A stretch of DNA of 7,921 nucleotides from an uncultured Candidatus Altimarinota bacterium (GCA_938015605.1 CALLPO010000060.1:1-7921), one strand, 5' to 3'. Shown: positions 1 through 7,688, numbered from the stretch's first letter. Numbers and translations are program-made. Notes: generated by a model not told the origin, from the letters alone.

Positions 1-274
1 GAACAAAAGTTTCATCAAGAGTATTTTTTCTACATAATACTATAACATGACTAGCTTCAAAAACTTGATTTTGATTCCAAGAATGTTCAACAAGAGATTT
101 TTGGATCTCTTTGTTTTTTAGAATAACAAATTTCCAAGGTTGTAACCCAAAACTTGAAGGAGTAAGCCTTAAAACTTCTTTAATTGTTTCTAAATCATCA
201 CCTGAAACTATTTTAGTCTCATCAAATTTTTTCGTAGCATATCTCCAGTTAAGAGAATCAATAATGTTTTTCAT
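1..274 (-). CDS. Nitroreductase-family NAD(P)H-dependent flavin oxidoreductase, partial (C-terminus beyond window)
   Basis: The 91 visible residues start MKNIIDSLNWRYATKKFD and continue with TPSSFGLQPWKFVIL, NQNQVFEASHVIVL. This is the N-terminal half of the nitroreductase fold: the RYATKKFD segment and the PSSFGLQPW segment are the FMN-contacting regions of NfsB-type enzymes, which pass electrons from NAD(P)H to nitro, quinone or flavin substrates in the cytoplasm. Family members are about 200-220 residues, so over half is missing at the window edge. No in-frame TGA occurs here; only two glycines are visible (GGT, GGG), so this says nothing about code use. No Shine-Dalgarno motif precedes the ATG. 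It lies 79 bp downstream of the ferredoxin lipoprotein gene, beyond a terminator-like hairpin. The family is clear; the substrate is unknown. Confidence 0.9.
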   Translation of the reverse strand, partial: MKNIIDSLNWRYATKKFDETKIVSGDDLETIKEVLRLTPSSFGLQPWKFVILKNKEIQKSLVEHSWNQNQVFEASHVIVLCRKNTLDETFV

Positions 275-280
275 AGTATA

Positions 281-310
281 TTTATAAGAAAGTAATATGT
301 CTGAATTATA
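281..310 (-). promoter_or_regulatory. Possible promoter elements for the nitroreductase gene
   Basis: Two -10-like boxes read on the minus strand: TATAAT at 310-305 and TATAAA at 286-281. The first would give a leader of roughly 24 nt; the second would put the transcript start on or next to the ATG at 274, i.e. a leaderless message. Neither has a good -35 box at 16-18 bp. The region is very AT-rich, so chance matches are likely. Support comes mainly from the position just after the terminator at 328-355. Confidence 0.3.
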
Positions 311-327
311 TATCTTTTTGGTGAAAT

Positions 328-355
328 AAAAAAAGAAAGTGAACTTTCTTTTTTT
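328..355 (-). terminator. AT-rich intrinsic terminator at end of the ferredoxin lipoprotein gene
   Basis: A perfect 12-bp stem (328-339 with 344-355) closes a TGAA/TTCA tetraloop. The core is GAAAG/CTTTC and the outer seven pairs are A:T, so on the minus strand the stem runs directly into seven T residues. It overlaps the TAA stop at 354-356. The stem holds only two G:C pairs, but the shape and its position at a gene end fit an intrinsic terminator. It would separate the nitroreductase gene from the upstream genes. Confidence 0.65.
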
Positions 356-833
356 AAGCAATTTCAATGGCATCAACAGGACATCTAGCAATAGCTCTTG
401 CTATTGTGTCTCAATGCATTCATTCTTGAGAAGTAACTACAGCAATTCTATTATCCCAGTCCATTACAAAATTATCGGGAGCAATTCTTATACACTTATT
501 GCAGGCAATACATTTATTGTTTACTAGCAGAGTTTTATCATCATCAATTTCTTCATTATAAATTGAACTTTGATGATTTTGAGAAGATGAAATTTTTTGC
601 TTAGCAATTTCTACATTTTGTCTAAATGACTCTAATTTTTGCTCTTCAATTTCTTCACCTACTTCAGTATCTATTTGATCATTAATTTCTTTCTCAATAG
701 TTTTTATTTTTTCAGATTGTTCTTGGATTATCTTTTCTTTTTGTACTTCTTTTTGTACTTGAACAGCTGATTGTGTACAACTTGAAAGAAGCCAGATAAG
801 CATGATGACAGAAAATATTTTATGTTTATTCAT
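354..833 (-). CDS. Surface lipoprotein with C-terminal single-cluster [4Fe-4S] ferredoxin domain
   Basis: The product is 159 residues with TGA read as Gly at positions 138 and 141. Residues 1-19 form a lipoprotein signal peptide: basic MNKHK, a hydrophobic core, and lipobox LSSC with Cys19 as lipid anchor. Residues about 25-85 are a Lys/Glu/Gln-rich, probably coiled-coil spacer. Residues 105-159 are a ferredoxin domain: C108-x2-C111-x2-C114 (CIACNKC), then IAPDNF and D-W-D, and a distant C151-P152 (RCPVDAIEI). This four-Cys spacing is that of monocluster ferredoxins, where the fourth ligand is the remote Cys-Pro and the Cys of the usual CP after the third ligand is replaced (here AP). Under the standard code the protein would stop at residue 137 and lose C151. 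It follows the heme membrane protein gene by 36 bp, suggesting shared transcription and an electron-transfer role outside the membrane. No twin-arginine motif is seen. No Shine-Dalgarno motif precedes the ATG. Confidence 0.9.
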
Positions 834-861
834 TGTTACATTATTAATACTAATTGAGAGT

Positions 862-867
862 ATTATA
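862..867 (-). promoter_or_regulatory. Possible -10 box for the ferredoxin lipoprotein gene
   Basis: A consensus TATAAT reads on the minus strand just after the stop codon of the heme membrane protein gene (870-872). It would place a transcript start about 20 nt before the ATG at 833. No convincing -35 hexamer lies 16-18 bp upstream, so read-through from the preceding gene is at least as likely. Confidence 0.3.
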
Positions 868-869
868 CA

Positions 870-1553
870 TTAACTGTTTAAGAAGTTATTAAGACTCTCT
901 TTAATGTTTATTTTTACTCATTTCCATTCTGCTATTTTTCACGCAGTGTATAATACAAATGGTATAAACGTTTCTACTATAGCCATTACTCAGTTTTTTC
1001 ACATTTTTAAAAATGCAACATGTAGTAGAGTGAAAATCATTATAGCATAAACGCTTCTATGTAATATTTTCCATGATTTTTTCATTTTTTTGATACTCCA
1101 ATTATTTGATGTGATTGTAAGAAGAATAGTTGGGACTAAAGCAATCATTCACATAGCCAAATATGTAATCTCTCATCAACCATCAATCCAAAATTCTTTT
1201 TCCCAGAACCAGTAAGAATATTCATCCATAAAATATTGAGTGGAATGTACCATTGCGATTACTCACATGAGAATTCAAAGTTCTTTTCTAAAAATCATAA
1301 GTTTTTGAGGAATGACTAATCCAAATACTTTTGAAAGAATTGGGAGCCATAAGAGTAACCAAAGCAACCATATTGCATATTCTCAAGTATCTTTTACTGC
1401 ATGAATATTTGTAAGAAAAAGAAGTGAAGCAACACTTAAAAAATATAAAACTCCAGAAATTATCTTTTTATTAGGCAGAATTTTAGAAGCTATTTTTTCT
1501 CATATAGGAAACAGTGAAAGAATAGAAATGATTATGAGGAATGGAATGTACAT
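870..1553 (-). CDS. Ferric reductase-like / MsrQ-like heme-binding integral membrane protein
   Basis: The product is 227 residues with 11 of 14 glycines coded by TGA. It has about six hydrophobic segments (near 3-17, 31-49, 59-80, 91-107, 129-147, 166-182, with another near 190-205). Three histidines sit where the ferric reductase-like transmembrane domain places its heme ligands: H103 in RKELGILMGVIAMVHSTQYF, H165 in SWKILHRSVY, and H178 in TLLHVAF. The pattern 'RKxLGxL..H..Y', 'TS...WKxLHRxVY' and a further His 13 residues on is characteristic of this family, which includes the MsrQ subunit of periplasmic methionine-sulfoxide reductase and eukaryotic ferric reductases. The length also suits MsrQ-like proteins; no flavin/NAD domain is fused. 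No MsrP partner is present in the window; instead a ferredoxin lipoprotein gene follows by 36 bp. An in-frame TAA at 1577-1575 limits upstream start choices. Electron donor and acceptor are unknown. Confidence 0.85.
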
Positions 1554-1624
1554 AAGTAAATTGTAATTGAATAGTTATTATGTGTAAGTATACAATCATA
1601 GCTTAAGATGTGATTAAGAAAATT

Positions 1625-4600
1625 TTATCTTCATCTTCCTCATCTTCCTCATCAAGCTGATTTATTTTTTTCTTTAAATGCTTCAAGTATTTTTGTCTCT
1701 TCAGGATTGAGTTCTTCTCAATTTCTAGATTTTTGAATAATTTGTTGAATTTCAGGAGTAATAGCTCACTTTTCATTTACAGGTGAAAGATTTTTTACAA
1801 CTGACATAACAATAATTCAAAGAACTATCGCTAGTATTAGATATTTAATATTTTTCTTTTGAAATATTGATTTTAAATAATTTGTTTTTATTCATGCCTT
1901 TTGTAATCTCTCTTTTTCTTCTTTTTTTGCCATAAATTCTTTATTTTGTTTGTTCTTAAATTTTCTAGCTTCAAGAGAATAATAAAGTGTTGGTATAGCA
2001 AAAAGTGTCATAAATGAACCTGTTGTTAATCCGAATGCTATTGTAAATCATAATCATGCCCAGAACACATCTTGAAGAGCTATTGGAAGGATTCAAGCAA
2101 CAGTTGTTACTGTTGTTACTAGTATTGGGTTAAGTCTAGATAGAGCTCACTGCGAAATACTTAATTTTAACTCCATTCATTTAGCAAGATTTTTATTAAT
2201 CTTATCAATCATTACAATAGCATCATTTACAACTATTCACATTAGAGATATAAATCATACTCCAACAGGCATAGAAAGAGGGTTTCCAGTAAGATATAGT
2301 CAAATGGTTACTCAGATTATTGACATAAATACTGAATACAAAATAACTGCTGGCTGTCAGTAAGAATTAAATTGATAAACCAGAACAATGAATATTAAGA
2401 AAAAAGCTACAAATATTCAAGTAAGTACACTATTAATTAAATCTGCATTTTCTACATTTTCTCATCATTTTGTATAACTTACTCATTTTGGGAAAGTGTA
2501 GCTTTGTGCAAATTCTTCAAGAGATTTTTGTATCTCAGCTGTATAGCTTGATTCAACAAGACTTGCAGAAATTCATACCTGTATTTCTCAATTAGATCTT
2601 TTTATACTGGGTGAGGTTTTTGTAATCTTATAGTCAATTACACTCCCTGCCTTGATTGTTTTGCCTCATGAGTAGATGGTAATGTTTTCTATATCACTTG
2701 GGCTGACATTGTCTAAAAATGTATCAACATAGAGTTTTAAATCATGGTCATTGCTAGCTCACTTAATTGAACCTACAGTCTTTCACCTAATAGCTGTCGA
2801 AATTGCAGTAAATACATTTCTTTCATTGAGTCATAAGAGGGCAACTTGTTTAGAATCAATAGTGAATTCAATTTCTCATATAGGGTTACTTGAAGAGAGT
2901 TTAGCTTCACTTACTTCTATTTTTGTTTCTAAGAATTTTTTAAAGTCATCTGCTAGTTCAATTAAAAGATTATAATTGTCTGCATTTGTTGTAGTTAGAT
3001 AAATTCAAACTGGGTCACCTCAACCTGGCCCTCGTCTTCAAGCTCTTACTCAAATAGTATAACCAGCTGATCATAGTTGTTTTTTTATATTTTCGGTAAG
3101 AGAAGTTTGTAAATCTTCATTTGAAAGTTCATCATTTTTTTCTCTATCAAGTGAAGGTGTTAAATTAATAGTGGAAGATATAGAATTAGAAGAAATACTG
3201 AGTGTGTAATTTTCTATTTCTTTGCTACTTGAAAATGATTTTTCAATGAATGCAATCTCTTCCTCCATATCACTTGGGATTGTTCATTCTGGAGCAGTAA
3301 TGGTAAGACTGATTCTGTCATTTTTTCATGAAGGAAAAATTTCAAATCATAAATTTGGAACCAAACTTACCACTGAAACAACAAGCAAAAATATTGGAGT
3401 AAGAGTTGTGATGAGTCTAGTTTTTCTATTTTTAAGTACAAGTGATAGAGATCTTGAGTAGAAAGCAGAATATTTATCATAGATTCTTTCTCTCAGATTT
3501 TTTGAACCTTCAGAATGGGGAATTTTTCATTCTCTTTCAAGAGTAAGTAATTCTTTTTCTTTTGAGTCCATTACTTTTTCTCTTTCTTCAAACACCTCAT
3601 ATGTTTTTTTCTCCTTACTTAATCATATAAACATTGCTCATGCAATAGTTAATGATACAAATAAAGTAGACAATAAAGTAATAAAAACAATCAGTGGAAT
3701 AAAGGAAAGAAATATTCACATTATTCCTGGAAGTGTCAAAATAGGAATAAAAGCAGAAACAGTAGTAACTGTACCTATGATAATTGGAGATTTATAGTCA
3801 CCTAAAGCCATTAATGCAGCAGTTCTTGCAGAATATCATTGTCTCACTCTTTCACTAGCTCATTCTACAATGATAATAATAGTATCAATTGCTATTCAAA
3901 ATGCTAATACAAAGGCAAAACTTGTCATTCTATTAAATGTTTCACCAAGGTAGTTTACGACGATAAATGCAAGTAAAAAGGCAAGAGGGAGAATAAGAGT
4001 AGCAATAACAGATTCTCTAAATCACACAAAGAATATGAGTGCAATGAATACAAAAAATAGGGTAGTAAGGGCAGATTGGGTTAAATCATTAAAATCTTCT
4101 GTAATTGTTTCTGATTCATCATTACTATATTGAAATTGTATTCAATCATATGCTGATTTTTGAAATTCATCTTCAATTACTTTCTTAGCTGCTGGAGCTA
4201 CATCAAATATGTTTGCTCCTGATAGTTTGGAATACGTTAGGCTTATGTATAAATATCCTGAATCTCAAAATTTTCAAAATTTATTAATTTTTTCTTTTCC
4301 ATAGTAGAGTTCAATTCTGGCAACATCAGAAAGTTTTATAAAACTATTTCAGATAAAAATATCAAGATCAAGAATCTGGTTGTATTGTTTTATTTTACCA
4401 GAAAGCTTAAAACTATAATCTGTCCCATCTATTTCATAAGTTCAAATAGGACTATCTATATTGTTGTTTGATATTGCACTTGAAACGCTATCAAGCGTTA
4501 TTCCAAGACTATCAAGCTTTTCTTGAGCCAAAATAATCCTAATATCATAGATAGTATTTGTATCAATATTTACCTCTTTAATTCAACTTGTTCAGGCAGT

Positions 4601-5119
4601 GTTTTGTTTCAGTAGTTCAGCTGTATCAAGAAGTTGTTCAAAACTAAACTGGTCTTGTTTAGCATATAAAATAGTTGAAAACATATCAGTAGAACTAAAA
4701 TCTCTTTGAGAAACCTTAGGGTAATCACTATCAACTCAGCTTGGTAGATTAGTGGAATCAACTGCTGATTCAATTTCTGATACTACCTCTTCAATATCAG
4801 CACTATCTTCAATAGTAATACTAATTGCTGAATTTCCTTCACTACTAGTTGAGCTAATCTTACTAATACCATCTATGTCTTCTAGTGATGCTTCTAATTC
4901 TTCAGTAATTTCGTCATCAATAATACTAGCACTCACTCAGTCATATCTTGTAGTAACTGATACAAGTGGAAGATTTACTTCTGGGTCACTTTCTTTAGGA
5001 ATTTCATTCAGTGAAAGAACACCAAAAATAAGTATAATTAAAGCTACTAAATAAGTGACTTTATACTTTTTAATCCAGAATGCAAAGAATCAAAGTTCAA
5101 GTGATTTAAGTTGTTTCAT
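1625..5119 (-). CDS. RND-family (AcrB/HAE1-like) efflux permease with extra C-terminal membrane segment and RG-rich tail
   Basis: The product is 1164 residues; about 55 TGA codons read as Gly. It has the duplicated RND layout: TM1 near 20-38, an extracytoplasmic porter loop, TM2-6, a charged cytoplasmic linker near 510-570, TM7, a second porter loop, and TM8-12. Typical motifs are GIAIDTIIIIVEG (TM4, D412), GTVTTVSAFIPILTLPGIMG, PEGTIPSDMEEEI at the start of the second loop, GIVVNDAIVMIDK (TM10, N965) and VTTVTTVAGILPIALQD. The family pumps drugs, lipids or metal ions using the proton gradient, together with an adaptor protein. Compared with AcrB the second Asp of TM4 is Thr413 and the TM10 Lys position is Asn965. 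Most RND permeases are about 1020-1060 residues; here a basic linker (1046-1090), a 13th hydrophobic segment (1091-1108) and a 56-residue tail ending GGGRGGRGR are added. The adaptor gene lies 152 bp upstream. There is no Shine-Dalgarno motif. The substrate cannot be told from sequence. Confidence 0.93.
1631..1653. repeat. 9-bp tandem repeat encoding Gly-Arg-Gly units at the permease C-terminus
   Basis: The unit TCATCTTCC occurs at 1631-1639 and 1640-1648, followed by a partial copy to 1653. Read on the minus strand each unit gives GGA-AGA-TGA, that is Gly-Arg-Gly when TGA is Gly. Slippage by whole units would keep the reading frame and only change tail length. Confidence 0.75.
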
Positions 5120-5130
5120 AAAAGGGTGTT

Positions 5131-5160
5131 ATTATAGGTGTTTGAAATTTAATTTATCAG
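5131..5160 (-). promoter_or_regulatory. Promoter-like site for the RND permease gene
   Basis: On the minus strand, CTGATA (5160-5155, four of six matches to TTGACA) is followed after 18 bp by a consensus TATAAT (5136-5131). The expected transcript start is near 5124, only about 5 nt before the ATG at 5119, so the message would be almost leaderless. This fits the lack of a Shine-Dalgarno motif. The site lies downstream of the 5178-5252 palindrome, so the permease could be transcribed separately from the adaptor gene. Confidence 0.45.
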
Positions 5161-5177
5161 AGTTTAGCTATCAAAAC

Positions 5178-5252
5178 CAAAGGGTTAAAACCCTCTGTTG
5201 ACAGTTTTTCTAAATGGTTATTAGTTTGTTAACAGAGGGGTTTAACCCTTTG
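5178..5252. repeat. 75-bp nested palindrome between adaptor and permease genes
   Basis: Arms of 26 bp (5178-5203 and 5227-5252) are inverted copies with two mismatches, separated by 23 bp. Each arm is itself made of two smaller palindromes: GGGTT-AA-AACCC plus CTGTTGACAG on the left, TGTTAACA plus GGGTT-T-AACCC on the right. It can thus fold as one long hairpin or as several small ones. It is richer in G:C than the surrounding DNA. On the minus strand it is followed by TTTGGTTTT, a broken T-run, so it might attenuate or end transcription from the adaptor gene. It could also be a dispersed palindromic (REP/MITE-like) element. No coding potential is seen. Confidence 0.75.
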
Positions 5253-5271
5253 TATTCTTAGATTAGTTCTT

Positions 5272-7332
5272 TTATTTCTCTATTTTTACTAATTTTTGTA
5301 TTTTATCATTGTAATTTTTAATCTCTGTTGTAATTATTTCAATATCATCAGAAATTGTAGAAAGAATTTCAACATTATTACCATCAATTTTTCACAATTG
5401 TACTTCTACTTTTTGAGATTTTCAGTCTACTAGAGTATTTATAAATCACACATTATCTTCTTCAATTTCAACAACTTGAAGTGGGATTGATAATCAGGGT
5501 GCTGTTCAAAGAAATCTTACAACTGTTGATCATCCAAGTAAATCAACTTTTTCATTCATTACAATTCATACAGTATATCCAAGATTGTCATCAGCGATTG
5601 ATGACTTAGAATACACTTCAGAATCATATGTTTTATTCCCATATTGTACTTTTACTTTATCTCAAATTGTTACTTGAGTGATTTCATTTGCATTAAGAGT
5701 AACTTCAACTTGAGTATTACTATTTGATGCAATTGTAACAATACTAGTATTATTAGTAACTTCAGCATTAAGATCTACATTAATAGTACCAATAATTCAA
5801 TCAATTGGAGATATTATACTCAGTTTAGAATACTCGGCTTGTGCTTTCTTTTTTGAATTTAGAGCTGAAGCTATTGAATTATTTAAACTTCTCACATTAA
5901 CGTCTCTATTTTTAATGGCATTATTATATGATTGTTGAGCTTGGTCTAATTTTGTTTTAGAAGAATTATAAGCATTTTCTATATTAACTATTGCTTTAGT
6001 ATATGTAATACTTGATGTTTTAATTTGATTATCTAGAGAAGACAAAGATTTATTATAATCTACTTCTCAAGTTTGTGCTGAAGTTTCAAGTTTAATTTTT
6101 TGTAATTCAACATTTTTCAATGCAGAAAGTTCAGATTCTTTATAGGTATTTAAAAAAGTTTTTACTGAATTCTGAGTGTTAGTAAAACTAGAGTTATTAC
6201 CATTATTACTATTTTGAAAACTATTAACTTTAGAAATATATCAATCTATATCATTTTGAGATAAAGTTCAAATCGATGCTATTGAATTTTCAAGAGTTTT
6301 TTCCATGTAATCAAGAAAATCATTTATCTTAAAATATCAATCAGAGAATCATTGCATAGATTCAAGCATGTTGTCCTCAGTAATAGTTCAGATATCATAT
6401 AAAGCTAACTCAGATTTATATGCAATAATTGTTTTTAATTTAACAATTGTCTCATTTTTTATATTACTATCTTTAACACCTAAATATTTATCAATTTTTT
6501 TTGCATCATTTTTATAGTTTGAAGAGATTCACATGATCTCATCTCAGAATCTAGTTATATCTCCTAAACTTAAATATAAATTATTATACTCTTTTTTAAT
6601 GTTCTCAATATGAGTTTGGAGTTGTTGTTTATTTGAATTAAGAGTATTGTTATAATCAATTTCAGCTTTTTCATATTCAAGTTTGGCTTGAGTACTTCAT
6701 CATTCTAGCTGTGTTTTATCATAGTTTATAATAGCTTTATCTTTTTCAGCTTTTGCAGTGATTTTAGAGTTATCTAGGTCAATGAGAGCTTTTTGTTTTT
6801 CTGTATCAAATGTGATTTTAGCATTATTAAAACTTTTAAGTGCATCATCTAGGGTGATTTTAGAATCAGTTATCCTTTGATTAAGTGATAATAGTTGTGA
6901 ATCTTTATTAATATATTGTTTATCTAAATCAATTTGTGCCTTGTCCAGATCAAGATAGTATTTTGAATATGAGTCAGATATTTGAGCTAATTTAGTTCAC
7001 TTTTTTACAGTTTCTCATTGTTTAACAAAGATTTTTGTTATCTTACCACTTGCTTGTGATTTAAGTTCTATATTTTGGTTTGCCACCACTTTACCAATTT
7101 TTTCCATTGTAGATATAGTATTGAAATCTACAGGAGTTTTTGTTTCAATAAAAAATTCTTCTCAATTACTTTGAGAAATATCAGTTCTATCTTTTGATCA
7201 TGATCAAACTTTTGCTCAACTTCAGCTTCTTACTTTTTGTTCCCTAGATTGATTATTATCAGGTTTTTTTTCTTCCTCTCAACAAGAAGTTAATAGAAAA
7301 AGAGATATAAATAGAATAAAAAAATATTTCAT
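5272..7332 (-). CDS. Lipoprotein membrane-fusion (periplasmic adaptor, HlyD/AcrA-like) subunit with very long helical hairpin
   Basis: The product is 686 residues; about 27 TGA codons read as Gly. Residues 1-17 form a lipoprotein signal with lipobox LTSC (Cys17), the next residue being a TGA-coded Gly. A Gly/Ser-rich linker follows (36-46). The lipoyl domain is split: first half near 78-120 (ASGKITKIFVKQGETVKKGT), second half near 503-535 (LSIISPIDGIIGTINVD). Between them lie about 380 residues of Lys/Glu/Asp/Asn/Gln-rich, largely helical sequence with KAQIDLDKQ-type heptads on both flanks (125-250 and 400-500) and a less regular middle (250-400). Beta-barrel and membrane-proximal parts follow (540-686; NANEITQVTIGDKVKVQY). 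Adaptors of this type link an inner-membrane pump to the outside; most are 350-450 residues. It is encoded just upstream of the RND permease gene. No Shine-Dalgarno motif precedes the ATG, but the signal peptide fixes the start. Confidence 0.92.
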
Positions 7333-7403
7333 AGATTCAGGAGAGATTAATAATAATAATGTATTAGAACTTACATAGATAATATAAACTGCAATTAAGA
7401 GTT

Positions 7404-7422
7404 AAGTAAGAAGATCTTACTT
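7404..7422. promoter_or_regulatory. Perfect 8-bp dyad upstream of the adaptor gene (operator or small terminator)
   Basis: AAGTAAGA (7404-7411) and TCTTACTT (7415-7422) form a perfect inverted repeat around a 3-bp AGA centre. It lies about 70 bp upstream of the adaptor start. Such a short-spaced dyad could bind a dimeric repressor controlling the efflux genes. On the plus strand it is followed by only TTAT, so a terminator is less likely. No regulator gene is present in the window. Confidence 0.4.
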
Positions 7423-7630
7423 TTATAAGAAAATGAAAAATATAAACGCAGCATCGTTCAATTATATTACAGCTTAGTTTAATGGCTTTTATAAAAAGTA
7501 AATAGAATTACATATTACAATATTTTTTTGTCACCTTTTTGACATTATCTAGTTCTAGTAAATATGTGAAGGAGAAAAACCTAAAGCCTTGTCTTTCTTC
7601 ACTTAAAATTCAATTTAAACTTTTGATTTT

Positions 7631-7659
7631 ACTGTAAGAAAGATTATTATCTTTACAGT
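7631..7659. promoter_or_regulatory. Hairpin 30 bp upstream of the secreted-protein gene
   Basis: AAAGAT (7639-7644) pairs with ATCTTT (7649-7654) around loop TATT. After a 3-nt bulge on the left the stem continues with ACTGT (7631-7635) pairing ACAGT (7655-7659). An alternative pairing of CTGTAA with TTACAG (7632-7637, 7653-7658) is possible. It may act in the mRNA leader or as an operator for the plus-strand gene at 7689. Confidence 0.35.
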
Positions 7660-7688
7660 TAAAATAATTTATTATTAATTATATTGTT

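Larger units (their letters stand above)
7333..7688. other. Divergent intergenic region, AT-rich, with several dyads and no supported gene
   Basis: This 356-bp stretch must hold the promoters of the adaptor gene (minus) and the secreted-protein gene (plus). Dyads at 7404-7422 and 7631-7659 are listed separately. TGTCA at 7529-7533 is mirrored by TGACA at 7540-7544 across 6 bp, and within it TTGACA (7539-7544) matches a plus-strand -35 box, with a weak TATGTG 18 bp on (7563-7568). CTTTTATAA occurs twice (7420-7428, 7486-7494). Only tiny open frames are present even under code 25, and I see no tRNA or other RNA gene. Confidence 0.6.

Noticed and set aside
339..527. Plus-strand open frame of 62 residues
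   Set aside because: It is antisense to the ferredoxin domain and spans the terminator hairpin; no recognisable features.
1554..1624. Terminator between permease and heme protein genes
   Set aside because: Only a weak 5-bp CTTAA/TTAAG repeat with no T-run is present; read-through seems more likely.
2751..5054. Plus-strand open frames at 2751-2975, 3222-3461 and 4752-5054
   Set aside because: They lie antisense inside the permease gene, show no family motif, and their composition mirrors the coding strand.
5178..5252. Integron attC site
   Set aside because: The outer ends do not show the RYYYAAC/GTTRRRY core pair in the required orientation, and no integrase or cassette array is present.
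3071..6045. Separate small minus-strand proteins at 3071-3268, 4736-4936 and 5797-6045
   Set aside because: They are TGA-bounded pieces of the permease and adaptor genes, in the same frame as the full products.
354..7332. Whole minus-strand cluster as decaying pseudogenes full of stop codons
   Set aside because: Every internal stop is TGA, never TAA or TAG, and each sits where Gly is expected; there are no frameshifts. Decay would give mixed stops and indels.
7433..7477. 14-residue plus-strand leader peptide (MKNINAASFNYITA)
   Set aside because: No ribosome site, over 200 bp from the next gene, no attenuator structure directly after it; length is within chance.
7489..7545. 18-residue minus-strand micro-ORF under code 25
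   Set aside because: Too short to tell from chance in AT-rich DNA; no supporting signal.
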